A DNA stretch of 64,000 nucleotides from Paenibacillus pasadenensis DSM 19293 (GCF_000422485.1 NZ_KE383851.1:89471-153470), one strand, 5' to 3'; shown: positions 42,977 through 51,201, counted from the first letter of the stretch. Notes: generated by a model not told the origin, from the letters alone. A program made the numbers and translations.

Positions 42977-43993
42977 ATGAAAGGAATCCGTTGCGAGCAA
43001 GCGGAAAAGCTGGCGCTGGTCGAGCTGCCGGAGCCGGCATGCGGGCCGGGCGAGGCGATCGTGGCGGTCAAGCGGATCGGCATCTGCGGCACCGACCTGC
43101 ATGCCTACAAAGGAAACCAGCCGTTCTTCGACTATCCGCGCATCCTCGGGCATGAGCTGTCCGGCGTGATCGAGCGGGTCGACGATCCGGCCTCAGGCCT
43201 GCGAGCCGGCGATCCCGTCAGCATCATCCCTTACCTGCACTGCGGCCGCTGCATCGCCTGCCGCAGCGGCAAGACGAACTGCTGCACGGCGATGAAGGTG
43301 CTCGGCGTCCATGCGGACGGCGGGATGCGCGAGCGCATCGCCGTGCCGACGAGCCATCTGCTGAAGGCGTCCGGCCTCACTCTCGACGAGGCGGCCGTGG
43401 TCGAGCCGCTGAGCATCGGCGCCCATGCGGTGCGCCGCTCGGAGCTGCGCGCGGGCGAGACCGCGCTCGTCATCGGCGCGGGGCCGATCGGCCTCGGCGT
43501 GATGGCGTTCGCCAAGCAGCGGGGCGCGCGCGTCATCGTGATGGACTTGAGCGAGCAGCGGCTTGCTTTTTGCAGCCAGTGGGCCAAGGTCCATCATACG
43601 GTCAAGGCGTCGCCGGAAGCCGCGGCCGAGCTGGCGAGCATCACGGACGGCGACTATCCGACGGCTGTATTCGATGCGACGGGCCACGCCGGCTCGATGG
43701 CAAGCGCCTTCCGCTATGTCGCGCATGGCGGCCGGCTCGTCTATGTGGGCTTGGTGAAGGGGGACATCGCCTTCAACGATCCCGAATTCCACAAGCGCGA
43801 GATGACGCTGATGGGCAGCCGCAACGCGACCAAGGAGGATTTCCTCCATGTGATGGATGTCGTGCGCGGCGGATCGCTCGACATCGACGCCTACGTCACC
43901 CACCGGGCAGCCTTCGACGAGACAGTCGACCGGTTCGAGGGATGGCTGGATCCCGCCTCGCAGGTCATCAAGGCGATGGTGGAAATCCGCTGA
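42977..43993 (+). CDS. Zinc-dependent alcohol dehydrogenase, L-galactonate 5-dehydrogenase-like
   Basis: This 338-residue MDR-family enzyme has the catalytic zinc ligands (Cys in GICGTDLHAYKG, His-Glu in ILGHELSG), a structural zinc site with four Cys (HCGRCIACRSGKTNCC), and an NAD site (ALVIGAGPIGLGVMAFA). It resembles sorbitol- and L-galactonate-type dehydrogenases. In E. coli, LgoD oxidises L-galactonate to D-tagaturonate, exactly the substrate of the UxaB encoded in this operon. That makes L-galactonate the best guess, though L-idonate or sorbitol activity is possible. It is the last gene before a tRNA-Leu. Confidence 0.85.
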   Translation: MKGIRCEQAEKLALVELPEPACGPGEAIVAVKRIGICGTDLHAYKGNQPFFDYPRILGHELSGVIERVDDPASGLRAGDPVSIIPYLHCGRCIACRSGKTNCCTAMKVLGVHADGGMRERIAVPTSHLLKASGLTLDEAAVVEPLSIGAHAVRRSELRAGETALVIGAGPIGLGVMAFAKQRGARVIVMDLSEQRLAFCSQWAKVHHTVKASPEAAAELASITDGDYPTAVFDATGHAGSMASAFRYVAHGGRLVYVGLVKGDIAFNDPEFHKREMTLMGSRNATKEDFLHVMDVVRGGSLDIDAYVTHRAAFDETVDRFEGWLDPASQVIKAMVEIR

Positions 43994-43999
43994 TTTTTG

Positions 44000-44028
44000 T
44001 TGACTTTAGGATACGGCCGCGGTATATT
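44000..44028 (+). promoter_or_regulatory. Promoter of tRNA-Leu copy 2
   Basis: TTGACT and TATATT are separated by exactly 17 bp, and the tRNA begins 15 bp after the -10 box. Confidence 0.8.
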
Positions 44029-44043
44029 ATTCCTTGTGATTAC

Positions 44044-44130
44044 GCGGTCATGGCGGAATTGGCAGACGCGCTAGATTCAGGTTCTAGTGTCAGCAATGAC
44101 GTGGAGGTTCAAGTCCTCTTGACCGCACCA
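44044..44130 (+). tRNA. tRNA-Leu(CAG), copy 2
   Basis: This gene is identical over all 87 nt to copy 1 at 19753-19839, with anticodon CAG, a long variable arm and encoded CCA. It stands alone, between the end of the uxaBA operon and a DUF1569 gene, with its own promoter and terminator. Confidence 0.97.
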
Positions 44131-44144
44131 TCCTTTCAATCGAC

Positions 44145-44171
44145 CCCTTCCTTTCGGAAGGGATTTTTTTA
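44145..44171 (+). terminator. Terminator after tRNA-Leu copy 2
   Basis: CCCTTCC and GGAAGGG pair around TTTC, followed by a T-rich run. Its sequence is unrelated to the terminators of the other tRNA-Leu genes. Confidence 0.85.
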
Positions 44172-44243
44172 TTTTTTTGTTTCAAGATACGGGACAATGT
44201 GAAATACTGTAAACCAGCCTATAGAAATGAATGAGGTGGAATC

Positions 44244-44693
44244 ATGGAAAGCATCTACAGCCCGGTGCATTCAGCGAATATATTGAATCGGATCGACAAG
44301 TTAAGCCCGCATGCAGCGCCCCAGTGGGGAACGATGAATGCGGCTCAGATGCTGGCTCACTGCTCGGCGTTCCAAGACATCCCGATGGGGAATTCCTTTC
44401 CCCCGAGATACTGGCTGGGGAAAGTGATTGGCAGGTTCGTAAACCGTATTTTTTATAATGACAAGCCGGCACCGCACAATATGTCGACCATTCCAACGAT
44501 ACGGATTGCAGATGAGAGAGATTTTGAGACGGAAAAGGAAAAGCTGAAGCAAATGATTGTCGTTTTCCAAAGGAATGGTCCGGAGAAATGTTCCTCTCAT
44601 CCGCATCCTTTCTTTGGGAAATTCACGCCCGAGCAATGGGGGATAGGGGTTTATAAACATCTGGACCATCATTTAAGGCAATTTGGCGTTTAG
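44244..44693 (+). CDS. DUF1569 (DinB-like) family protein
   Basis: This 149-residue soluble protein has the DUF1569 pattern: RIDKLSPHAAPQWGTMNAAQMLAHCS with a His, a middle segment PPRYWLGKVIGRFVNRIF, and HPHPFFGKFTPEQWGIGVYKHLDHHLRQFG with the C-terminal His pair. These His residues suggest a DinB-type metal site. No function is known. GAGGTGG lies 7 bp before the ATG. It stands alone between two terminators and has lower GC than the catabolic genes. Confidence 0.85.
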   Translation: MESIYSPVHSANILNRIDKLSPHAAPQWGTMNAAQMLAHCSAFQDIPMGNSFPPRYWLGKVIGRFVNRIFYNDKPAPHNMSTIPTIRIADERDFETEKEKLKQMIVVFQRNGPEKCSSHPHPFFGKFTPEQWGIGVYKHLDHHLRQFGV

Positions 44694-44710
44694 TCAGAGA
44701 GTCATGAAGC

Positions 44711-44761
44711 AGGGGCATTTCTCGGCGGCGTCGTAACCCCGAGAAATGCCCCTCTTTTTTT
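44711..44761 (+). terminator. Terminator after DUF1569 gene
   Basis: A 15-bp stem (AGGGGCATTTCTCGG with its complement) and a T run close the DUF1569 transcript. Confidence 0.92.
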
Positions 44762-44806
44762 GGCCTAGTTAGGCTCCCCATATTCCATCCGTTTGGAAAG
44801 GAAAGG

Positions 44807-45364
44807 CTACTTCTTGTCGTCCGTTTTTTGAGTGAAAATCGCGAGATAGGTGACCTCGTCGGTAATCGGAATCAGCAGATGCTTCTCTAGCGAATTGAAA
44901 TAGATCGAATCTCCAGGCAGCATGGTGTATTGAGTAGCGCCGACTTGATAGTTCATTTCTCCCTTGATCATATAAATGAACTCTTCTCCTTCATGCGTAA
45001 ACCCATGCTGCTTGACGTTCCCTTTTTTGGCGGTAATCAAATAGGGCTGAATCAGCTTGTCCCTTCTTTCGCCGGCAAAAGCGAAAAAGGAATAGCCTTT
45101 ATTCGTCTCGACCCATTTCTCCTGGTCCTCGTATTGCTTGACGCTATTGTATACTGTCGTTTGAGCGCTTTGTTCCTCCAGCAGATCGGACACTCGAACT
45201 CCAAGCGAGGCAGCGATCTTGATCAGCGTCGATACAGGCGGATTGGATTGTCCATTTTCAATTTTGGATAAAAGGCTTTTCGTAAATCCGCATGACTTGG
45301 CGATTTCCTCTTGAGTTCGTTTTTGTTCCTGTCGGATGTACCGGATTCGGCTTCCGATATTCAT
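44807..45364 (-). CDS. XRE family regulator with C-terminal cupin
   Basis: This 185-residue regulator has an N-terminal Cro/XRE helix-turn-helix (residues about 5-60: RYIRQEQKRTQEEIAKSCGF, SKIENGQSNPPVSTLIKIA) and a C-terminal cupin (about 115-180: GFTHEGEEFIYMIKGEMNY … MLPGDSIYFNSLEKH). I chose ATG 45364 because AAGGAG lies 9 bp upstream; the longer frame to 45460 runs through the operator. It is divergent from the cupin/isomerase/oxidoreductase operon and probably represses it, binding the palindrome at 45447-45471. Confidence 0.9.
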   Translation of the reverse strand: MNIGSRIRYIRQEQKRTQEEIAKSCGFTKSLLSKIENGQSNPPVSTLIKIAASLGVRVSDLLEEQSAQTTVYNSVKQYEDQEKWVETNKGYSFFAFAGERRDKLIQPYLITAKKGNVKQHGFTHEGEEFIYMIKGEMNYQVGATQYTMLPGDSIYFNSLEKHLLIPITDEVTYLAIFTQKTDDKK

Positions 45365-45446
45365 GGATTCTCTCTCCTTATCGACGTTCGCTTCCATCAT
45401 CATATCATAAACTAAACTCCGGAGAAGTTCATTCAATAAAGTTGTT

Positions 45447-45471
45447 GATAATTCAACCATGTTGAATTATC
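45447..45471. promoter_or_regulatory. Palindromic operator in divergent intergenic region
   Basis: GATAATTCAAC and GTTGAATTATC flank CAT in a perfect 11+3+11 palindrome. A further half-like element, GATTCAAC, follows near 45481. It lies between the XRE-cupin regulator and the operon at 45526 and is the probable binding site of that regulator. Confidence 0.7.
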
Positions 45472-45525
45472 ATAAACACAGATTCAACTTCACATCCTGC
45501 CAGCTGCAAAAGAGGAGAGTGCCGA

Positions 45526-45882
45526 ATGATCCAGCCATCGGATTTGAACGAAGAGAAGCATGTGCTCGACATGGGATGGGGCAAAATCGCCTGGTTGTAT
45601 GGCAAAGAAATTGATCCGGACGGTCAAATGACGTTCGGCGTGGTGTACATTGAAGCGGGGCAGGAGAATGGACGTCATATCCATCCGAACTGCGAAGAAA
45701 TCATTTATGTATTGTCCGGGGAATGCGACCATTCGTTGGGAGATGAAATCGTTCATTTGAAGCCGGGCATGGCGCTTCGGATTCCGCAAGGCGTGCCGCA
45801 TCACGCCAAAGTAACGAGCTGGGAGCCATGCAAAATGATCATCGCCTATTCGTCGGTAGACAGGCAGACGATCGGAGAGTAA
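45526..45882 (+). CDS. Small cupin-domain protein
   Basis: This 118-residue protein is a single cupin: AGQENGRHIHPNCEEIIYVLSG holds the first motif with two His and a Glu, and GMALRIPQGVPHHAK the second with a metal His. Such proteins are often sugar or sugar-acid isomerases or oxygenases. GAGGAG lies 7 bp before the ATG. It is the first gene of an operon with a TIM-barrel isomerase and a Gfo/Idh oxidoreductase, so it probably acts on the same sugar derivative. Confidence 0.85.
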   Translation: MIQPSDLNEEKHVLDMGWGKIAWLYGKEIDPDGQMTFGVVYIEAGQENGRHIHPNCEEIIYVLSGECDHSLGDEIVHLKPGMALRIPQGVPHHAKVTSWEPCKMIIAYSSVDRQTIGE

Positions 45883-45936
45883 ACGGAACACGGCTGTGAG
45901 GCCGATGAAGCCGATCAGGAAGGGAGGAAAGGACGC

Positions 45937-46698
45937 ATGACGTACAACTTTGCCTTTTCAAGGCCTACGGCAACCTCCGAGGAGGAACAGCTGCTCGTTC
46001 ACGGCTATCAAAAGGCCGGCTATAGCGGGCTGCAGCTGAAGCCGAGTCAGTACACTCCTTATTTGCTTGAGCCTGAATCATTCAGGAGCCGTTGGGGACA
46101 ACCCGCCGGCATCGCTGCTGCGCTCATCGCGGGGGGCACTCTATTAAACGATGACAGCAGGGAGCAATTGCGCCAGGTGTATAAGTTTGCTGCGCATGTT
46201 GATTCAGAGATGATCGTTTATTGCCATGCGGTGCCGAGGCAGCAAGTGACGAACGAGAACATCGCGACATTCGCCGCCGTTTTTGAAGAAATGGGCAAAG
46301 AGGCGGAGCAACAGGACCTGCGGCTCTCCTTGCACCACCATTATGACCAGCCGCTCATGCATCGGGAGGACTTTGATCTCTTTTTTGACAGGATCAAGAA
46401 TCCCGCTCATGTCGGATTGACGATCGATACCGCTCATCTAGTCAAATCGGGTGTAGACGATATCGCGGAGGTCATTCGCACGTTTGCTCCCTTTATAACG
46501 AATTTCCATATGAAAGATTTTGCCAAAGGTCATTTTGAGATATTAGGGCACGGAGAGATTGATTTCTCCCCCGTGTTTCAAGCCATTCAGGATATCCGTT
46601 ACTCCGGTTGGATCTCCGCAGACGAGGAAAGCGGCGGGGAAATTGCGACCGGAATGAAAGAATGCCTCAAGTTCATGAAACTTGGATTAGGAGCGTGA
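45937..46698 (+). CDS. Sugar phosphate isomerase/epimerase (AP endonuclease 2 fold)
   Basis: This 253-residue TIM-barrel protein is of the xylose-isomerase-like group. It has the metal residues expected for the fold: SLHHHYDQP, the Asp-His in LTIDTAHLVKSG, NFHMKDFAKGH, and a Glu in WISADEESGG. These enzymes epimerise or isomerise keto-sugars or inositols. A GGGAGG site lies 12 bp before the ATG. It lies between the cupin gene and the Gfo/Idh gene, a common set in inositol-like or sugar-lactone catabolism; the substrate is unknown. Confidence 0.85.
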   Translation: MTYNFAFSRPTATSEEEQLLVHGYQKAGYSGLQLKPSQYTPYLLEPESFRSRWGQPAGIAAALIAGGTLLNDDSREQLRQVYKFAAHVDSEMIVYCHAVPRQQVTNENIATFAAVFEEMGKEAEQQDLRLSLHHHYDQPLMHREDFDLFFDRIKNPAHVGLTIDTAHLVKSGVDDIAEVIRTFAPFITNFHMKDFAKGHFEILGHGEIDFSPVFQAIQDIRYSGWISADEESGGEIATGMKECLKFMKLGLGA

Positions 46699-46704
46699 GC
46701 CCGA

Positions 46705-47721
46705 GTGAAGAAGTTCAGGATAGGTTTTGTGGGCGCAGGAGCAGTGACGCGAATGCATTTGAAAGGCTACTCCGCTCATCCGGAACGGATTGAGGTCGTT
46801 GCCATTTGCGATCCGAGCGAGTCGAATGTTCAAGAACGAGCCGATGAATTTAACATTCCGGGCCGGTACACGGATGTGGAAACGATGATCAAGGAAGCAG
46901 GCATCGAGGCTGCTGTCGTCTGCACGCCTTCGACGATCCGTGAAAGCGTCATCACGCCGCTGCTTGAAGCAGGAATTCCGGTTTTTGTCGAAAAGCCGTT
47001 CGCCGACACGCTTGAGGAAGCAAAGTCGATCGCGGAACAAGCCAAGCGGTTGAAGGTTCCCGTGTCCGTCAACCAAAACTTCCGAAAGCACCACAAATTC
47101 GAGTTTATCCGGGGACTGATCAAAGAGGGTGCGATAGGGAAGCTGGAGGGAATTCATTTTTCGTCCTTATTCTTTCGTCAAGATACAGGCTGGAGAATCC
47201 ATACCGAACGACATGCGATGTCCGTGATGTCGATTCATTGGTTTGACGGAATACGAAGAATGGCCGATGCCGATGCAAGCTCCATCTACTGTACGTCCTA
47301 TAGCTCGGAGGCGATTGATTGCATCGGCGAAACCGATGCGACGGTGCAAATCGTGTTCGACAACGGCGTGAATGCGAATTTCTCCCAAAGCTTTTCCAGC
47401 GCGTTCTGCCGGGATGACCTTGTGGTGTTGGGAAGCGAAGCTGCATTAAGGCCTACGGGGAATGAGATTCACTTGCTCAAGCCCGATCCTTCCGGTCAGC
47501 CCAATTGGAACCCGACCCCCGTTCAAACCTGGAAGTACGCCATGCCGATTGAAGAAGCGGTGTTTGATGGATTGAATCAATTGCTGGAATGGATTGAAAC
47601 CGGAGAAGAGGCCTCGAACAGCGCTTACGATAATTTGCATACGGTTTCATTGCTGGAAGGAGCCTATTTGTCTGCCCGTGAAAAACGGATCGTTCATTTC
47701 CAAGATGGACTTTTAAGCTAA
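46705..47721 (+). CDS. Gfo/Idh/MocA family oxidoreductase
   Basis: This 338-residue NAD(P)-dependent dehydrogenase opens with the Rossmann motif RIGFVGAGAVTRMHLKGY, has the signature FVEKPFAD with the catalytic Lys, and the C-terminal beta-sheet domain with SIHWFDGIRRMADAD. GTG 46705 starts 6 bp after the isomerase stop, so the genes are coupled. It probably oxidises the sugar or polyol on which the isomerase and cupin act. It is only distantly like the Gfo/Idh protein at 60841. Confidence 0.9.
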   Translation: MKKFRIGFVGAGAVTRMHLKGYSAHPERIEVVAICDPSESNVQERADEFNIPGRYTDVETMIKEAGIEAAVVCTPSTIRESVITPLLEAGIPVFVEKPFADTLEEAKSIAEQAKRLKVPVSVNQNFRKHHKFEFIRGLIKEGAIGKLEGIHFSSLFFRQDTGWRIHTERHAMSVMSIHWFDGIRRMADADASSIYCTSYSSEAIDCIGETDATVQIVFDNGVNANFSQSFSSAFCRDDLVVLGSEAALRPTGNEIHLLKPDPSGQPNWNPTPVQTWKYAMPIEEAVFDGLNQLLEWIETGEEASNSAYDNLHTVSLLEGAYLSAREKRIVHFQDGLLS

Positions 47722-47759
47722 GGGCTGCCCTGCGCATGATGGCCGTCTCTATGAATAAC

Positions 47760-47800
47760 GAGCTCCTGGACCCGTTCAAGCGGCAGCTCAGGAGCTTTTT
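47760..47800 (+). terminator. Terminator after Gfo/Idh gene
   Basis: AGCTCCTG and CAGGAGCT close a long stem-loop followed by five T residues. It sits between the operon and the convergent AraC gene. Confidence 0.75.
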
Positions 47801-47830
47801 CCGTTTTAGGAAAATGGGGATAGGTTTCCG

Positions 47831-48745
47831 CTACCAGCTGCGATTCCGGGCAAACAAGCCTGGAGCAAGCCCGGTATATTTCTTGAACACCTTCGAGAAA
47901 TAGTAGACGTCCTTGAACCCGCATTTTTCGGCTATTTCGGTGATGCTGCCCGATCCGTCATAAAGCATCTGCTTGGCTTTTGAAATTCGCACTTCATTTA
48001 AATACGCTAAAATCGTCGTGCCGGTCGTCCGTTTGAACAGTCGGTTCAAATGATCGAAGTTGCACTTGTATCGTTCCTCGAGGCTCGCTCCGCTGATGGG
48101 CAAGGAATAGTCCTGTTGAAAATAGGCCAGCAGATCATGGATCATTCGAGTGGAGCGGGTCTTCGCGATGGAATGCTCGTTGAAAAGGAAGCTGGCCGTC
48201 AGCTCCCGGGACAATGTGATCAGCAGCTCCAATAAAACCATTCCGGACATCGACTGAAAATGCTCCAGACGGTTATGATGGACCTCTCTCAGCTTATGGA
48301 GGAGGCTTACGGCCGTGCCGGTCGGCTTGGAGGAGAAGGTTTTTGGAAGGATGAGCTTCGATGAAGAGGGCTTGTCGGCATCGCATTCATGCGTTTTCAA
48401 CGCGGCCAAGCGATCGGCGATCAAGGCATGCTTGAGCCCATCCACGGCTTCCGTCCGCTCTTCCATGTCGCCGTGCCGGAAGTGGATATAAAAATAGGTG
48501 CAGGGGGCAGATTTCGTCCCCCAATGCTCCCGCTGCGGATCGAGGAGCAGAAAGTCATTCGGCTTGAGCACGAAGCGGCGGTCTTCCTCATTCAAATGCA
48601 TCTCGCCGGCCAGCACATAGTACAAAATGAATTCCTCGGTTTTTCTCCGAATATGAAGATGCGGGGGAGCTACGGATACCTTCTCCATAAAGAGCACTCG
48701 CGGCAGCTGGCTGCTGTCCATTCGATAATGCAGCAGGGTCTTCAT
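47831..48745 (-). CDS. AraC family transcriptional regulator with cupin sensor
   Basis: This 304-residue regulator has a cupin-type sensor (RRKTEEFILYYVLAGEMHLN … DFLLLDPQREHWG, FYIHFRHG) and a C-terminal double helix-turn-helix (EERYKCNFDHLNRLFKRTTG … ITEIAEKCGFKDVYYFSKVF). ATG 48745 has a GGGAG site about 11 bp upstream; the ATG at 48766 has none. It is divergent from the GH50-like gene and probably regulates it, perhaps also the surface enzyme operon further on. Confidence 0.9.
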   Translation of the reverse strand: MKTLLHYRMDSSQLPRVLFMEKVSVAPPHLHIRRKTEEFILYYVLAGEMHLNEEDRRFVLKPNDFLLLDPQREHWGTKSAPCTYFYIHFRHGDMEERTEAVDGLKHALIADRLAALKTHECDADKPSSSKLILPKTFSSKPTGTAVSLLHKLREVHHNRLEHFQSMSGMVLLELLITLSRELTASFLFNEHSIAKTRSTRMIHDLLAYFQQDYSLPISGASLEERYKCNFDHLNRLFKRTTGTTILAYLNEVRISKAKQMLYDGSGSITEIAEKCGFKDVYYFSKVFKKYTGLAPGLFARNRSW

Positions 48746-48864
48746 TTTTGTATCGACTCCCGGCATCGCTTGATGCGGCTAGGGATGCATCCGCATCATA
48801 GTCGTTATGGTGTAAAAGCGATCTCGGTTCATTATGGCCCATCCCTTCTGCCATTTCAATTGCG

Positions 48865-48890
48865 AACCGCTCGAGAGAGCGGTTTTTGTT
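48865..48890 (+). terminator. Orphan terminator upstream of the GH50-like gene
   Basis: AACCGCTC and GAGCGGTT pair around GAGA and are followed by TTTTTGTTTTTT. No plus-strand gene ends before it, so it may end a short leader or small RNA starting after 48746. Confidence 0.65.
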
Positions 48891-49036
48891 TTTTCGACAG
48901 GGAAAACGGACGAGCCTGGATCTTTTTCGTTAAAAAGTCGCTATTTTACAAAGAGGCTGGGATTTTGCATTGAATTCCATACCTATTCATTCGAGAATTA
49001 AGGCGTACAAACTATGCTTCATGCGGAGGTCGAGCC

Positions 49037-51046
49037 ATGAAAATTAATTTTACGAATTCCGTGGCCAGAGAGGCGAAGATGGCCGCTTGCAGCCCGGATG
49101 GCTGCGAGGTTGTCCTTGGCGCGGACGGTGGCGGGATTACGATCGGACAAGTCAAAGAAGCGGGCAAACGATATCTTGTCGGCGACATCGAAGTGCTGGA
49201 GGATCATTCCGTGGCGATGATGTTTCGCTGCTTCTTGCCCGGAGAAGACCAGGAACGGATTTTTATGCGTTTCGGTCTGCTGCCGCGCTTCAAGACCAGG
49301 ATTTGCTTGGATCTTCACTTGCTTGACAATAGAACCATTTTTACGAACCGTACGCCGGGAACGCTGAAGCTGGTCGTACATGGGCAGCGGACCGAGCTGG
49401 GCAGCGTGGAGCGCTTCGAGCTCGGCATGGAAAAGGCCTTTCATGATGTCCGCGTCCGGTTCGAGCATTTTCATCTGACGGATCAGATGCCGACCGATTT
49501 TCCGCTGCCTCGGACAAAGCTCGTGGATGAATTCGGCCAGTGGAAAGGAAAGGACTGGCCGGGCAAAATCCATTCCTTGGCCGAGCTGAAGGAGAGGCTG
49601 GAAGCGAACGAAGGGCCGGCGGAATACCCGTTTCCCGAATGGAACGAGTGGGGAGGAGACCGAACCCGCCAGCTGAAGGAAGGCACCGGCTACTTCTCGA
49701 CCTTCAAGTCCGAGGACGGAAGATGGCATCTGGTAGACCCGAGCGGCTGCGATTATTTCTCCTTAGGCCCGTGCGGGACGAATCCGGGGGATCAGTGCCG
49801 CGTGGACAGCTTCGAGGACCTGTGCGACTGGCTTCCGGAGACCGACGACCCGGACTTCGGGGAATTTTACAAAATCGGGACGACAAGGCGAGCGGCCTAC
49901 ATGCCCCTCGATTCGTTCAAAATCATCCGCTTCACCGCATTGAATATGAAAAAAGCGTATGGCGAGCGATGGCATGAGAAATGGGAGGAGATTTCCCACC
50001 ATATCCTGATGAAAAACGGCATCAATTCGCAAGGCAATTTCCCCGGTCTCGGCATGGCCAGCGGCCGGACAAAGCTGCCTTATGTTCGAGAACTGCCTAA
50101 TTTCCCGACGACCGACACGCTCATTTTCAGGGATTTCCCGGATGTCCTCTCGCCGGAGTACAAAGAGAAAGCCGAGCAGTATGCGCGCCAGCTGTCGGCG
50201 TGGAAGGACGACCCTTGGCTGATCGGTTATTTTTTGAGGAATGAACCGGAGTTCAACTTCGTGGAGGGCTTGGCCATTGCCGACGAGGTTTTGCATAATC
50301 CCGCGCAAACGCATTGCCGGTCGGGACTCATTGCCTTTTTGAAAAGCGCTTACACGACGATCGAGGAGCTGAATCTCGCCTGGGATTCCGCATTCGAGAG
50401 TTTTTCGGAACTGGAAAAGCCGATCTACAGCTGCTCCACGACGTATCCAAAATCAAAGCCGGATATTCGGAAGTTTTCGGCTCATCTCATTCGCGAATAT
50501 ATCAAAGTACCGTCCTTGGCCTGCAGAGCGGTAGACTCGAATCACCTGAACCTCGGTCTCAGATGGTCCAAAGCCTACAATCTCGACATGATGGAGGGCT
50601 GGGAGTACTTCGACGTATTCTCCATCAACTGTTATGATTTCGACCCGACTCGCGACATGGACTTTGTCCAGCATGCGAGAGTGGACCTGCCGATCCTGCT
50701 CGGAGAGTACCACTGCGGGGCGCTGGATCGAGGGCTGCCGGCGACCGGGCTGAAGGGCGTTCCCGATCAAGAGGAACGAGGCGTCATGTGGAGGCATTTC
50801 GTGGAGAAGGTCGCGGCCCATCCTTATGGCGTAGGCGCCCACTGGTTCCAGTATAACGATCAGTTCTGCCTGGGCAGGTATGACGGCGAGAATTATCAGA
50901 TCGGCATGGTGGACATCTGCATGCAGCCTTACCCGGAATTGATGGAGGCGGCTCGCGAAACGTCGCGCGTGCTGTATCAGGTCAAAAACGGCGAGGCAAT
51001 GCCTTATGGCAAGCTGCCGAAATCGGTGCCGATGATCGGGTACTGA
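49037..51046 (+). CDS. GH50-like beta-galactan hydrolase, cytoplasmic
   Basis: This 669-residue protein has no signal peptide. It has an N-terminal beta-sandwich-like region (residues 1-150) and a TIM barrel like GH42/GH50 enzymes. The probable acid Glu lies in GYFLRNEPEFNF and the nucleophile Glu in ILLGEYHCGALDRGLP, a pattern seen in GH50 beta-agarases; GVGAHWFQYNDQFCLGR follows. A GGAGG site precedes the ATG by 7 bp. Family members are exo- or endo-acting on beta-galactans such as agarose. Being cytoplasmic, it should act on imported oligosaccharides. The next genes encode surface GH43 and cohesin proteins. Confidence 0.82.
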   Translation: MKINFTNSVAREAKMAACSPDGCEVVLGADGGGITIGQVKEAGKRYLVGDIEVLEDHSVAMMFRCFLPGEDQERIFMRFGLLPRFKTRICLDLHLLDNRTIFTNRTPGTLKLVVHGQRTELGSVERFELGMEKAFHDVRVRFEHFHLTDQMPTDFPLPRTKLVDEFGQWKGKDWPGKIHSLAELKERLEANEGPAEYPFPEWNEWGGDRTRQLKEGTGYFSTFKSEDGRWHLVDPSGCDYFSLGPCGTNPGDQCRVDSFEDLCDWLPETDDPDFGEFYKIGTTRRAAYMPLDSFKIIRFTALNMKKAYGERWHEKWEEISHHILMKNGINSQGNFPGLGMASGRTKLPYVRELPNFPTTDTLIFRDFPDVLSPEYKEKAEQYARQLSAWKDDPWLIGYFLRNEPEFNFVEGLAIADEVLHNPAQTHCRSGLIAFLKSAYTTIEELNLAWDSAFESFSELEKPIYSCSTTYPKSKPDIRKFSAHLIREYIKVPSLACRAVDSNHLNLGLRWSKAYNLDMMEGWEYFDVFSINCYDFDPTRDMDFVQHARVDLPILLGEYHCGALDRGLPATGLKGVPDQEERGVMWRHFVEKVAAHPYGVGAHWFQYNDQFCLGRYDGENYQIGMVDICMQPYPELMEAARETSRVLYQVKNGEAMPYGKLPKSVPMIGY

Positions 51047-51186
51047 CGGGCGGACGGTCGAGGAAGGGCTTGTTTATGCAGCAAGATCAATATTGTTCAC
51101 CGTCAAAATCCTCGACATGTCCAATGGTGATCGATATGTTCACTAGAAAAAGCGCGGATGATTGGCTTATGATTCGTCATGAGTTC

Positions 51187-51201
51187 ATGGAACCGCTTTC
51201 C
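51187..51201. promoter_or_regulatory. cre-like site before the giant GH43 gene
   Basis: ATGGAACCGCTTTCC matches the CcpA consensus at 14 of 15 positions, 49 bp upstream of the ATG. It suggests catabolite repression of the surface enzyme. Confidence 0.55.
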
